From the NCBI RefSeq assembly GCF_001949145.1, contig NW_019091536.1, positions 808,060-872,059 of the forward strand: a DNA stretch of 64,000 nucleotides. The letters run 5' to 3'. A program made the translations under genes and the position numbers. Of the stretch, positions 36,661-47,745 are shown one piece after another. The stretch is from Acanthaster planci (taxonomy: Eukaryota; Echinodermata; Asteroidea; Valvatida; Acanthasteridae). Positions within the stretch are counted from its first letter, which is position 1. Each line of letters opens with the position of its first letter. The notes below the pieces were generated by a model. That model saw nothing but the letters and a program-made list of their open reading frames with translations, searched no databases and was not told the origin of the DNA.

Positions 36661-39600
36661 CGATTAAACTTTTTTTCTTCCCCCAAAATTATATCCATTC
36701 TTCTGAAACTGACTCCAACACTTATTTACCGAGTTTTCATTTTTTTGATTTACAGCTTCGGAAGATTTTGTTTTTAAGGGAAAAGAAGTCAAAAATTGTA
36801 AATGGTCTGATTCCCACCTTGTGACAAGGACTAGGCCTAGGCATATGTTGGCGCAGAACCAGACTTAGATTTGTCACAGTAAGATTTGTCGGCACAAGTA
36901 CCCGGGAAAGTGCATTGATAGGCCTACATGTAGGTAGGGCCTTGGCTACAGCGGGCCCTATAAACATGACAATATTAATGAAAAAGATCGTGAAAATTAA
37001 TTGAAGGGCAGTCTACATATTGTTATTATTTCATCATTAAAAATCCTGAAGTTTCACTGTATTTTATGGGTAAGAAAACAATTTGACTGAACCAGTCGCA
37101 TCGACCCGGTCGCAGCCAGGTCCTGGGGCAATTGGCATGAACCACAACTTCACAAGTGTTTTTACTTTAAAAAGTTATGTTTTTGGTTACAACATGCTAT
37201 TCAATATGTTCAATTACCTTTCAAATAACACTTAATAATGAGTTCAATTGCTTGTAATGTCCTGATCAATTAAGATATCTCAATAATTTTGGTGTCACTG
37301 TGTAGGATTTTTCAAGCTCTTTCCAGTGGTACTAATTGCATTGGTACCTGTATATTGGTTCACTTTGTCCTACCCTAAACTTAATCATGTTTTCCAGTCA
37401 GACAGTTAATATCTGCATTAGAAAAACATTCCTGTACTTGGTAATTCCCTGGTCTGAGTCCTGAAGCTTTACCCAGGTAGGTTATGGCCAAACAGTAGGC
37501 CTACCACAACAAGCAAGGTTAATCCGTGCGGTCAACTAGCCCCATCATCAGATCATGACGATGCCGCGACGGGTCCCCGGACCGGGCCTAAACAGTGCAG
37601 TATGTATCACTCTGTACCCGTATATCACGTATGCATGTATGTAGCGTTAAGTTAACGAGTTTGATAAAACCAAGCTAAAACTAAGATGTTTAATTTACCT
37701 GTGATAATAAACATCTGTTTTTCCAGCAGAAAGACCGGATTTTCTTATCACCTCCTCCCTCCTCCAACCTTTTGGCAAAAAGGGCACTTCTTCTGTCTTT
37801 TTCTTCTCCATTTTGTAACCAACATGCACTTGGTTCCACAGCACAGGGGTCGACGTGCGCACTCAAGATGTTTTCCACATCCGCGTAAAAAATGCGGGTG
37901 GAATTCCCTTTAGTCAAATCGGAGGATACAAACTTCCAGATAAATTGAAAATGTGGCCTATTAAAATGCAACCTAAATCTTACCAAGGAAAATGACCAAA
38001 GAATTCGAAAGAAATGAAATGTACTTCTCAGTTGAGTAGGAATATTTACTGTCTGAAAGGTCGGAAATACAAAGAGTGATGGGATAATCAAGATGGCAGC
38101 CCCCATGAACTCCGAGTAGCACCTGTGTGTACAACACAAATCGTGGCGGGTATTTCAAAAGAAAATTTTCTAATACTTATGAATACAGACAATATTTGTC
38201 TGAAATGTAATGTAGATCTTTGCCAGCTTTTGTGTGCATGCATACACGCTAATTAGGCCTGGGTCCGGAAAAATTTGAAAACTTAGGCCTAGGCCAGTAC
38301 TAGTACTAGTAAGTAGTAGTACTATTTTTTAGGCCATAGACCTGAACCAGTGTAAACTGTAAACAATAAATTAGCCTAAAAAGTACAGGCCCGTCAATTA
38401 CTAAGACGGCTAAGTTGAAAGTTTTATTCTTTATTCATTAGGCCTACTTGGACAAGTTGGTCATGTTGGTTTTTGGTACAGTCATGACAGTGATTACATG
38501 TACCTAAAAAGTATTGTGCACCCATCCAAGCAAAGGGAATCAACCTTGAAATGCATTTATAGGTCAGTCTCATGGCCTTCAGTTAGGCCTAAGGCTAATT
38601 TGTTTCTCGTCAGCACCCACATGTGATTTTTGCCCTACCCCCAGAACTGTGGGGTCTGATGTCCACCCCACTCCTCCTACGAATGTTCTGAGGTAACTTG
38701 TGCTCCACGTCAAAATATTTCACTGGTCATTATTTTTGAAACAAATCGGCAAAGCTTGAAGAAAATCCATACTTCCAATTATTTGAATACATTGAAAGTT
38801 ATGTTCTGGCAGCCTCAATCATCAGAACACAAAAAATCTGGAGCCTGAATGTCCGTGGGCACCTTGTCAGCCTAGCGGGGCAGGGTATTATTTTCCATGA
38901 TAAAAATAAATGAATAATGAAAAAAACCTGAGAAAGACTTCCATAATCAGACAACACTAGTTTTCCCCAATAACTGCCGTCAGAAAGTGATTTTCTGAAA
39001 AGTGAAACTTAAAAAATTCGGAAGCGTTTACTTCGAAAACACTAAAGGTTTTTTCAGACTTGACTCATAGGTTTGTGCACAGGGGCACCAACCTGCATTT
39101 AAATTTAAAAACCCCTGACGAGAAACAATCTATCAAATTTTGTTGGCGTAACCTTCCTCCATGACCTAACCATGGAAAACGGACACAGAAGGAGTTTGGA
39201 CTGCCTAGGCTATAACATCTGGCAAATCTTTCTCGCTTGCTCGATATGTCCATAGCCAGAGCACAGTGAGCACTGACAATGCACCATCTATTTCACAACC
39301 ACGAGACCCCCCTGTGCTGTATGATCACGGCAGCAATTTTTCCCTGGTAATCTGCATCCTTAAAATTTTGTGTACTAAAGTAAAGGAAATTAAATATTCG
39401 TGCATTTGTTGGTGCTCGGTATGACCTCATAGCAACGTCAAATTGAATGTTCGGCAGTTGCTTGTGTTAGGCCATGTGCTGTAAATGTTCATGTGCAGTC
39501 ATTGAACTTCATGAACAATTTGTTCTTGAGTTAGTTTTGGAATAAATATCCAAGTCGTTTTATTTGAATCATTTATATTTACGGCATTTATGCAAAACTT

Positions 39601-40057
39601 TATTTTACAAGATCTCATGATCACTCCTTGCATGATGAAATCGTGCATTTTGTTCCTTATAAACTTAGCTTTCTAGTGGTGGTCAACATGTTATTGGCCA
39701 GTCTTTGGCAAATTGTACCAAGTCTTTGAAATCTGATGTTTTGGAGGGAGAAGAATTTACCTTGCATGGACAATGGAACAGTGTATCAAAACAAAAAAAG
39801 TTTATTCACGAAGGCTAAAGTAGGTATAACATCAGGGATTTCTCTCTCTCCATTTCTTGGTCACAGCAATAACTTGTAGTTTAATTGCAAGTAAAGCACC
39901 GCAAATATCACATGGATATTACTGGTTCCACTTGTCCGGCTAAGCAGCAGGGGAGTAATCAGGCATTCTTGAAATGCTTTCTATTATGTGTCTGATTCGG
40001 TGATGATCGTTGAGCACTCTTAAGTGCCAGAGTTGTAATTCCTTCTGTGTCCTTCCC

Positions 40058-40145
40058 CCGTGGTCTAGCTTAGTCGTTGGACTTCAGATTTATGTTTATT
40101 AACGTTATGCAACGATAAATCCCACATTTCAATCCCACATTTCAA
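40058..40145 (+). repeat. Weak tRNA-like fragment
   Basis: TGGTCTAGCTTAG near 40061 resembles an A box, and TTTCAATCCC near 40128 a degraded B box, followed by a short tandem duplication of CACATTTCAA. It may be another old tRNA-derived SINE, but the match is poor. Confidence 0.25.
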
Positions 40146-40404
40146 GGGCATGCAACATTAGGGGTAGGTATGCCTACCCCCGGAACTGTGGGTAAGGGAT
40201 GGGTTTTAGAGAATGGTACATCAAAGACAAAGCCCATCGAATGTACACTTTAAAAAGAATGATGCTCCAAAGGGTATGCAGTCACCAGGACAGTCAGGTG
40301 ACCTAAAATAATTACTTGACTGAGGGGAAGACGAAGGAGAGGATCGTCAATTTTTGAAATTTTGTTTAACTGGGCAATTTTTTTTCAAAGTTTTCTTCCT
40401 TCAG

Positions 40405-40471
40405 AGCCAGAAGTCAGCTGAACCCTTGGACAGTCAAACCGGCTCTCAGGAGCTCATTAGCTCTTTGTTTC
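40405..40471 (+). CDS. BRCT-like gene: exon leading into the HGG turn
   Basis: 67 nt, phase 0 in and phase 1 out. A strong acceptor (TTCTTCCTTCAG|AGC) and donor (TTTC|GTAAGA) bound it. It reads SQKSAEPLDSQTGSQELI, then SSLF; the split codon C|TG adds leucine, so the next exon continues as LKHGGKVV. An amphipathic helix before HGG is expected as BRCT helix 1. The same frame is open upstream to an ATG at 40354, but the pyrimidine tract makes a splice acceptor the better reading. The preceding exon, which should end in phase 0, was not found. Confidence 0.62.
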
Positions 40472-43400
40472 GTAAGAATGGACAAGCAACCAGTCTTCAA
40501 CAATCTAACTGCCTGGTTTGCAAGAAGTGTTTCAGCTCGAAGAAGAACTCTCTGGGGTTAGATTGTTCATTTTTTAAAAAGATGTGTCAGAAGATTAGCA
40601 AGAAAAAGAGCTTGATATTTAAAAGACTGATAGTGAACAAAACCTGCCATTTCAAACTAATTTCTTTCTCCCAAAGGCTTTTAATTGAACGTAAAGTGCA
40701 GGGTTTTTGTTTCACATATAGAGACGAACTATGACTTATTGTAAATGTGTATACATATGGTTTCTGACTAGAGTCTCTTAGAAGGCTTTCCACAAAGTTT
40801 ATATAACAATTCACTTTCTTATTTCCAACAAATTGGTCACGAGGTGATAAAAAGTATTTAATGTGTGTTAATGTTGCTTTCAGTGAAGCATGGGGGAAAG
40901 GTAGTCAGCATTCCCGATGCACAGTTTATTTTCAGTCAAGATGTGGAGGACTGGGACACAGAAAGGTGAGAAAAGCCACCAAACAGTACGGTGTGTGTAT
41001 TCATCCAATACGTCGCTGAGATTTCGACTGAATGGGCATGAAAGTGATTGCTATTTGCACGAGCGTGATAAAACATTGATTTGAATGTAACCAGCATCAG
41101 TTGGGCAACAGCTCCCCTTACTAACTTCGAGTAAGTTGGATTCACCACTTTCCTTATTTAACCCAATCAACTCATGCGGGATGAGCCGAGTGCCAAGGGT
41201 ACAGCTGTGTCAAACATTCCATACATGGGAAGCTGGTTCAATTGAAAATGTAATCACGTAGCTATTAAATTGATTTTTTGTGAATGCATTTTAACCTTTC
41301 ATTAATCTCTGGTTCTTGGAATAACTTACACATCAAACGCTCTTTGAAAGTTATGTTTCCCCTGAATAGTTAGCTGAAATTATTTATAAGTTCCATATGC
41401 AGTTCCCTGAAAATTTTGCAGTTAAAAACGAGCACCTGCTTCATTAGTCTCCAATTAAATACTATTATGCCATCCCAGTGGGACCGATCATCAAGAAAAT
41501 TGACGGTGGGTAAACTGAACCACCCTTTTCCCACAAAAAGAATGGACTGATTTCTCCAGAACAAGTCAAATACACGTAGTGATAGGCACCTCGTCCATGT
41601 ACCCTCAGTTTGTTCAAGACGGAGGACTATCTGATTGGCTGCTTGACCGTGTTCCATGCTGGATTCATAGATGCCTGTCTTAAGAACAACAGTGCCCACA
41701 AGACCACCATCGGCAAATACCTCCTCCTGCCTAAAGATGCCCCAAAAGGTAACAAGATAAAGAGATAGTTTTTCATGAATCTCCTCTCCCTTAGATTTTG
41801 TCATTTGACTGGCTGAAAGCATGCCACTGTCTTCACACTTTCTTTTCCTCATATTACCTTTCACCCATCCCAAAAATTACTACCACAGGGAGGTGCTGTA
41901 CTCACGTCAGCCAAAACACGAACTTGATACAGTTGAAGCCCTATGTCAGTAAATAATGCAGTTGCACTCTTGTCAGTATTTTTTACAGCTTTAAGAAATA
42001 TTTATCCCTCTCAGTTTGAGATCTGGAACATCTCATTTTATTCACATTCTGCACAGTTCTACATGGCATCCTAATCCCAGAGGATAAACCACCAGCAGTA
42101 AGTCCAAGAAAATCACCTGCAAAGTCTGCAACAGGAGATGGAGCAAGCCCAAGGGATAGGGCGACACCTGCAATGACACAGAATGGAGAGATGGGAGATC
42201 CCTTGCCTGAGGGAGGGGATGATGCATGCAGCGAAAGAACTGGCAGTGGAGACAGGCAGGCTGTTGCACCCACTGGAACCCAATCAGCCAATGGTACACA
42301 GCATGAAACAATGCACGAACAGAGAAGGTATGTGTGAATTGAGGAAATTATGGAATCCTTTAATTTTGTTTGTCAAATTTTCAGGCTTCCATTGTTTGCC
42401 TACATCCACCGCCAAGAGTGAAAATGTGATTTCATTGTGAACATTATTTAAAAAATTGTTAATGAAGTAAAACTGGCTTTTATCGCGTAGATTTCACGAC
42501 AGGCTGAGCCCGCAATTTGTAGTGTCTGCCAATCACGATTTCATACGAAATTGACATTCTCCTGGTTGAGTTCTTTTGACTGATGTAGAATTGGTCTCAA
42601 GGTCAGCCTTGGAGGGGCTGGTTGTTTTCAGGATGTAGGAGTTGGGAAAAGGATGATGCACGTAGAGGGGAAGCACAGGTGCTTCAGAAGGCAGGTTCAC
42701 TCGGGTCCTGAGAGAGCAAGTATGTACATGTATTGAATGCTTGTCTTGCCTCTTTAACAGGAGTGCAGACAGAACTGAAGAATGCAGATCTGACAGCAAA
42801 GACCACTCTACTAGGAGGCATTCCCACAAAATCGATTCGGCAGGTATGTGAGCCTCTTCAGAGCATTGATGTAAACTTGTTGTCCATGTGAAGACAAGTA
42901 ACGGGGGTGCAGCACTCATTACAGAAGCATTCAACCAGCTGCTGTTCAATGTTGTTTGAAAAAAATCACTGGCTGGCTTTCATTGGTTGACGATTCAAAC
43001 CACCGTCTTGCTGACATTTAGAACTCTTGGACAGAATTGCACTCAAAACTGTTATTGCAGCAACGTCAAACCAGTAACTACTGATACATTTATTCTGCAA
43101 TTCATGTTTTTTATATTTTGATGAAGATCTTCTTAATGATTATAACTTGCAAATTCATTGAAAAATGACACTCAAACTTGCTTGCAAATGTTAAAATCTG
43201 TGATTTCAAAGGAAACCATGTCCCCATCATGAAAAGGGTAACAGACAGTTTTTACAAAGCAAAAGGGTGTTTCTGACTGAGGCTTAAAAGTTGAAAACTT
43301 GGATTTTGGACATTAAATCCTAATTAGCCCTTTCCCAGTAGATAGGTCCTGGACACTGTCACTTGTTAATTATATTCTGTTTCTCCCCCTACCCAACTGG

Positions 43401-43562
43401 TATAGATTTTCCCAAATTCCAGGATATCGACATTACAAAGATTCCTCACGTGAAAGATTTACCGAAGGTGACCGGACCCATTGTGGACTTTGTGATCGGG
43501 AGAAATGGCTTTGGTGTGCAGAAGATGATGGACACCTAGCTGTGATGCAACTGAGTTGCTAG
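40405..43562 (+). CDS. Probable BRCT-domain protein, C-terminal six exons, identity unknown
   Basis: Gene-level entry. Exons 40405-40471, 40884-40965, 41609-41748, 42057-42327, 42761-42843 and 43423 to the stop join in phase through the fourth exon. Residues run from QELISSLFLKHGGKVVSIPD through SQDVEDWDTERSLFKTEDYL and VFHAGFIDACLKNN to KYLLLP, then a Pro/Ser/Gly-rich segment. The HGGKVV turn, followed about 55 residues later by a GFIDACLKNN helix and YLL, is the pattern of a BRCT fold, a phosphopeptide or protein-binding module of DNA-repair, telomere and cell-cycle proteins. Only TERF2IP/RAP1 occurred to me as a loose comparison, and the expected Myb region after it is absent, so I do not name the gene. 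Upstream exons were not found. Two frames remain open in the last two exons (see those entries). Confidence 0.75.
40884..40965 (+). CDS. BRCT-like gene: HGGKVV exon
   Basis: 82 nt, phase 1 in and phase 2 out. The acceptor is TTGCTTTCAG|TG and the donor GAAAG|GTGAGA. It encodes KHGGKVVSIPDAQFIFSQD, then VEDWDTE. HGGKVV is the characteristic tight turn and second strand of BRCT domains. The other frames are closed or produce no phase match to the neighbouring exons. Confidence 0.8.
41609..41748 (+). CDS. BRCT-like gene: exon with GFIDACLKNN helix
   Basis: 140 nt, phase 2 in and phase 1 out. The acceptor is TACCCTCAG|T and the donor CAAAAG|GTAACA. It reads LFKTEDYLIGCLTVFHAGF, then IDACLKNNSAHKTTIGKYL and LLPKDAPK. 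The segment resembles BRCT strand 4 plus helix 3 (aromatic or Phe-Ile, then Cys, then Leu-X-Asn), ending the domain at YLLLP. A long minus-strand open frame covers this exon but reads as its shadow. Confidence 0.83.
42057..42327 (+). CDS. BRCT-like gene: Pro/Ser/Gly-rich linker exon
   Basis: 271 nt, phase 1 in (G|TT = valine). The acceptor is TCTGCACAG|TT. It encodes LHGILIPEDKPPAVSPRKSP, then low-complexity sequence rich in G, D, T, A and P with SPRKSPAKSA and SPRD motifs that look like proline-directed phosphorylation sites. Three donors are possible: AAG|GTATGT at 42327 (best match, phase 2), ATG|GTACAC at 42293 (phase 1) and GCA|GTAAGT at 42097 (phase 0). The choice decides which reading frame the last two exons use. 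Confidence 0.72.
42761..42843 (+). CDS. BRCT-like gene: penultimate exon, two open frames
   Basis: 83 nt between CTTTAACAG|GAG and CGGCAG|GTATGT. A second acceptor, GTGCAG|ACA, would start it at 42769. Continuing from the strongest donor upstream it reads a hydrophilic RSADRTEECRSDSKDHSTRR type of sequence. In the other frame it reads VQTELKNADLTAKTTLLGGI, then PTKSIRQ, which looks more like folded protein and uses common codons such as CTG, AAG and GTG. That frame needs the upstream donor at 42293, or the pair 42097 and 42769. Confidence 0.7.
43423..43562 (+). CDS. BRCT-like gene: last coding exon, two possible stops
   Basis: The acceptor is AAATTCCAG|GAT. In the frame joined to VQTELKN it reads DIDITKIPHVKDLPKVTG, then PIVDFVIGRNGFGVQKMMDT, and stops with TAG at 43537-43539. 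In the frame joined by the strongest upstream donor it reads GYRHYKDSSRERFTEGD and onwards to TAG at 43560-43562. The first version is favoured by composition and codon choice, the second by splice-site strength. No family was recognised for either C-terminus. Confidence 0.72.
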
Positions 43563-43672
43563 ATTGGTTGGAATTCTAGGATGCCTGGAAATAGTTCAAA
43601 CAATGTCATTTTTCCCAGTTGAATTGACTTAAATTAGGACGCTGCTTTTTAACAGTGGCATTTTCATTTTGA

Positions 43673-43678
43673 AATAAA
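43673..43678 (+). terminator. Poly(A) signal AATAAA of the BRCT-like gene
   Basis: AATAAA about 110-135 nt downstream of the two candidate stops, followed within 20-30 nt by a T/G-rich stretch (GGTTTTTTTGGTTGG). This is the usual layout of a cleavage and polyadenylation site on the plus strand. Confidence 0.6.
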
Positions 43679-43679
43679 G

Positions 43680-46600
43680 GTGAAAAATGGCTGGTTTTTT
43701 TGGTTGGAAATAGTATAAATTATTTATACATACATGTAATATTCATTTGTAAGAACCATTCCTAAGTATGTTTGCATCATTCATGCATAATATTGTATGA
43801 ATATTCATGTTCTAGTTCATTGGCTCATTCTTGTATAGTGAATTGTTCATCTGGTATCAGTTATCCATGGTCCAGTTTGTTTTCATTTATCAGGTTTGTT
43901 CACCAATAGTTCCCCTAATAGAGTGCTCATAGCACACTAATGGACATTTCGCATATTGAATGGAGTAATTTATAATATTAGATGTTGTGTATTGTTTTGG
44001 AATAATATATTTGAAATTGTAAATGTTTTTAGTCCAAGTTGTAAATACAAAATGTAATTTTGCCACAAGGCCTTGCGTGGCGGATTTTAACATTAAACTC
44101 TGTTCATCAAAAAGGAGGTTGGTGGTGGTTTTCTTTTTTTGGGGGGTAAGACATTTTGTTTCGAACTGCATGCTCTGAACTATCTGATTGAACGGGGCGC
44201 ATCGAAAACGAAAGTCAGTTCTTTAGGGCGTGTATTCTTGTCACTGTGGAAAACTGAAGCGGGCTATGGTTGAGCATGAATCCGTTACGCGGTATTCGCA
44301 CTGCTCTTATTTCAAACCCCAGTTTGTGCTTTTTCTATAATTTCTATAAGCACCATATTCTTCCCTTTTGCCTTGAAGTATGGCCTACATATAACACTCG
44401 GCCCGTCTCGTCTGAAGAGCGGCTCAGGTTATCAGATAAAAAACGGAAATCACACCAGGACTTTGGCTGATGTGATTACATCCCCTCAAGTCACGTCTGC
44501 CCTGGAGAGCCTGAGGAGTCTTGTAGCCGCAGACCTTCGATAATACTGGAACATCAGCTGAATAAATGTTTGAAGTATCGTGAGGAATGTTAATGGGGTA
44601 ATGTTTTATCAGGCGGACACTTCGTCATGCCTGATGTGTGGCAAGTCAGCTTGTATTTTTTATGATACCTTTTGCTGAAGTACAGATTAGAACATATGCG
44701 ATCGGATTGCTTATTGCTTCTTTTATTAAATATATTGATACAACTGTGGCTATATCCCGAGATCTTGACAAATTAAATTAAACAAATGAAGTGTTAGGCA
44801 CATTACACTCCAGCCATCCACTAGATAAACTGACTTTGGCGCCGACTCAGATTGCACAATCAACTCTAGATGAAAGTAAGTACATTTGAATTTGAAAATG
44901 GAACTGTGTTCAAAGCTTGGGGGGTGGAATTCCAACAGAACCATTCTCGGGGAAAATATCGTTTTTGTTTTATCTCTTTAGATTAACTGTGACTTGCCAT
45001 TTTGTATACAGTGAATGCATGGAGCAATTCGGTTATTTGATGTCATGAAACTAGGGCCTAGTGGCCACTTTCTAGATTTCCAATTTTGGGAATTGAGCCC
45101 ACTTATGAAAATGATCGAGGGACCGGCAAAGCACCACCTTTAGTTTATATAAAAACTAAACTAAAATCTAAAAGCAAATTTTCAGTTTTACAATAGCGCT
45201 GGGATACTCTCTAGATTATAGGCCTGATGACCTTTCTGCCCACTTTCGGGATCAGCCTCTTTCCCAACCTGGAAATTTTGGTTCTGGATGCGTGCTTAGT
45301 TAGGTAGACGTCAGTTCCTCCGTTTGTGATTGGTGATTTAAAAGAGCTCCAACTGAGGACCCACCCAGCCCAATTATTTAGTAAGCTTGAGGGAAGTCTG
45401 GAAATGCGAAGTATTGCGGATGAGTTAAATGTTGTTGAGAAATCTATGCAATTATGAATGCTCATCGGAAATGGCAGTCCCCACAAGAGCGCATTGGGAC
45501 GACGGTGGATAGGAGCAAAACATAGCTGGTCCGCTAATTGCGCCCTCTGTTGGCAACTTTATTTTACATTTACGTTTTTGGTGGAAATCTAGAGGCATTT
45601 TCGCCTGGGTTGCCGGCGGGGGGTGCTTTGATATTGACGCCACTTAATACCAACGTGGAACTGCACTTTTCCTTTAACAAACATGAAAATTTGACGGCAG
45701 TTTAAGTGTGCTAGTATGCTTTCAGTGGTATTCCTTCTTCGAATTAACTTATTTGGTGCGTGATCTCGGTGAGATACGTGGTTCGCTTGTCACCCACAGC
45801 CCTTACAGAGAACTGGGAATTAGGGTGAATAATGTTGTGAAGGAGATAATGTCATAGCTGTGGACGCGCAAAGCATTATGGGTTACTTGCTGTCCTAATC
45901 CAAGCATGTGCTTTCAGTGCACTCGTGTCATGTACTCATGGAAGTGTTTACCAGTGAATTGTCCGAATGCATTTTGTCCAGTGAATGCTTGTTAATATTA
46001 CATCATGCATTGGCCCTTCTCGGCGTCCTGTGAGGGCGTTGGGTGACTAACGAAAATACATAGTGAAATGGAAAATGGGCCTGCCTAGTTATGTTTTGTT
46101 GATATGTATGTAGCGACACCGTGAGGAACGCGCCTGCGCCAGACAGGTTCCCAGACCACAACACGGGACTTTCTCTGTCGAGATAGCAGGTACTTCCACG
46201 ACGTAGGAGGAATGTATGTTTCCGTTGGTCAGTTCTTTGCTCTATGGTTGGAGAGTTGCGGTTCAGTGTTCTACGGGTGGCAGTTACTAGTTGTTGAATG
46301 ATCTTATTTGCGTCTTCACGGTTGAGTTACTGAACACGACACTACGCAATTTTCCGGACCCAAGTATCGGGAATGCGAGACCTCATTTACCCGACGAATC
46401 GTGATGCTGGGCGGTACCGGTAATAAAAACGTCATCTCACGCAGTCCTATCATCAGGCGGATCGTTAGTAAATCGGCAATCATAACTTTCCCCTGCGCCA
46501 CATACAGCTGATGATCGGCCAAATTCAAGCCGTTTGCAACGGTAGCAAACTCTGGCCCGGCAGCACGTGAACGTACCTGGCACACATACGTACACACGGT

Positions 46601-47191
46601 CGTGTGGCCGTGGGCAACCAGAGTGAAATCAGCTTGTTAGCTATCGGCACTTGGCAAGCTGGACTGATTTTGCTCTCAACTCACAACCCGAGCTTAGTGT
46701 CGCCGATTGCTTGAGAAGTTGGGGCTAACCAAAATTAACTTCCTCCATTTCATACTGAATATCATCACTTGGGTACGAACGTGTATCTACATTAAATTTT
46801 AATAATCTTCATTCCACTTCCCGTAACTGCAAAACATTGTAGTGGCCTTTCTAATGAATACAAAATATGTATGTGTCCCCGAGTGGCAATGCTGACGGTC
46901 TAGTACATGTAGTTGCTGGGTCCATGTACCGATTTGCCACAGCTGTAAGCGTGCATCGCGCGTCGGACTTTTCTTAGATTATAAATTGGTACCGACCGGC
47001 AGCCTGCCAGCAACCTAACCCAGTTCGCCTCTGCATCTAGACCGGCAACAAGCTCGTGAAATTTAGCGCCAGAACAGCTCTGATTTTACGCCGCACGTCA
47101 TGTGTTAACTTCGGTGCGTGCCCACGCGTAAGTGTCGTACATGAGTGTCCGTCTACCTAAGATAGCAAGATAGCAGTTGAGTTGCTGAAGG
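43680..47191. other. Intergenic and probable upstream region of the secreted-protein gene
   Basis: AT-rich up to about 45.0 kb, then with more CpG from about 45.5 to 47.2 kb (for example CGCCTGCGCC near 46130 and GCATCGCGCGTCGG near 46953), as expected ahead of a transcription start. No TATA box or clear start could be fixed, and no exon was recognised. Confidence 0.35.
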
Positions 47192-47267
47192 ATGTTAGGA
47201 CCCGTTAACTTCAGGATGATGGCATGTACAGCCATTCTAACAGTTTTGGTTCTGCCGTATTTACAAG
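47192..47267 (+). CDS. First coding exon of a secreted/membrane protein (signal peptide)
   Basis: ATG codons at 47192 and 47216 are in the same frame, and an in-frame TGA lies just upstream at 47186. Both have A at -3, so either may be the start. The exon reads MLGPVNFRMMACTAIL, then TVLVLPYLQ, and ends in phase 1 at CAAG|GTGAGT. Spliced to 51336 it continues VAFA-KDSGEPHF, giving a basic N-region, a hydrophobic core and an AxA cleavage motif (AFA|K): a textbook signal peptide. A phase-1 intron at or near the end of a signal peptide is common in genes for receptors and extracellular proteins. Upstream sequence (46.0-47.2 kb) would hold the promoter and 5' UTR. The gene family is not recognised. 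Confidence 0.72.
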
Positions 47268-47296
47268 GTGAGTGACTCACTTTTAATGAACTGAAG

Positions 47297-47597
47297 TAAA
47301 GTATTTTCAAGATGTACTTTGTGTCAGAGAGATATTAATTTTAATTACGGGTTTTGCCCTTACCCGATGTTTGCTCATAAACCCTGTATACTCAGTGCTT
47401 GTCCGAGAGTTGCGATAAAGCTTCACAAGCTTACTCGGGTGGGACTCGAACCCACGACCTCCTGCTTACTACTGCAGACGCCTTAACCGGCTCTCGGACA
47501 AGTATACAGTGTTTATGAACATTCGTCGGGTAAGGGCAAAACCGTAATTAAAATTAATATCTCCCCGACACAAAGTACAACTTGAAAATAGTTTGCG
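47297..47597. mobile_element. Head-to-head tRNA-derived SINE pair forming a palindrome
   Basis: Inverted arms of about 105-113 bp (47297-47409 and 47492-47597) share ATTTTAATTACGG, TTTTGCCCTTACCCGA and CTTGTCCGAGAG. The loop between them, read on the minus strand, is a tRNA-like head: GGTTAAGGCGTCTGC, then the B box GGTTCGAGTCC with a perfect T-arm GTGGG/CCCAC. The palindrome starts only about 30 bp after the splice donor of the signal-peptide exon. Confidence 0.8.
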
Positions 47598-47636
47598 GTA
47601 CCCACAGCTACATCTAACTCGACCGGCCGTCCGACC

Positions 47637-47745
47637 CCGGCAAGCTCGATGGTCGAGTGGTTAAGACCTCTGCACGAGTAAGCAGGGGGTCGTGGGTTCG
47701 AGTCCCACCCGAGTAAAGACAAGCACCGAGTGTGCAGTGTTTATG
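47637..47745 (+). mobile_element. tRNA-derived SINE head, plus strand
   Basis: It has an intact A box TGGTCGAGTGG and B box GGTTCGAGTCC, a paired D arm (GTC/GAC) and a perfect T arm, but no matching acceptor stem, so it is a pseudo-tRNA. It is followed by ACAAGCACCGAG and CAGTGTTTATGAA, the same tail start as the palindromic copy just upstream, so it is the same SINE family, truncated at the 3' end. Confidence 0.8.

Larger units (their letters stand above)
35845..40404. other. Divergent region between MBD2/3 and the BRCT-like gene
   Basis: Contains the hairpin at 36262-36387, a tRNA-like fragment and a cluster of TAGGCCTA words. It, or sequence further away, should hold the first MBD2/3 exon and the upstream BRCT-gene exons, but I could identify neither. 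AAGATGGCAGCC on the plus strand at about 38090 resembles a YY1-type promoter element and is a weak promoter candidate. Confidence 0.4.

Noticed and set aside
37344-37400. A minus-strand donor-like TACAG|GTACC with a short frame ending in IYS that would match the phase needed for the MBD exon
   Set aside because: Only about 14 residues from an ATG with nothing resembling the MBD N-terminus; probably chance.
37690-38139. A 149-codon minus-strand frame that might have been the missing MBD2/3 first exon
   Set aside because: It contains no GW, SGLSAG or DVYYY features of the MBD and no suitable phase-2 donor.
41370-41873. A 167-codon minus-strand open frame
   Set aside because: It covers the antisense of a well-supported plus-strand exon (41609-41748) and has no family resemblance.
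42533-42949. A 138-codon minus-strand frame
   Set aside because: Overlaps the antisense of the 42761-42843 exon and the intron beside it; low-information composition.
40405-43562. Naming the BRCT-like gene TERF2IP/RAP1
   Set aside because: The HGG turn and helix spacing are loosely similar, but the Myb and RCT regions of RAP1 do not follow; the resemblance is only to the fold.
47410-47718. Functional tRNA genes
   Set aside because: A and B boxes and T arms are present, but neither copy closes an acceptor stem, and both continue into a shared SINE tail.
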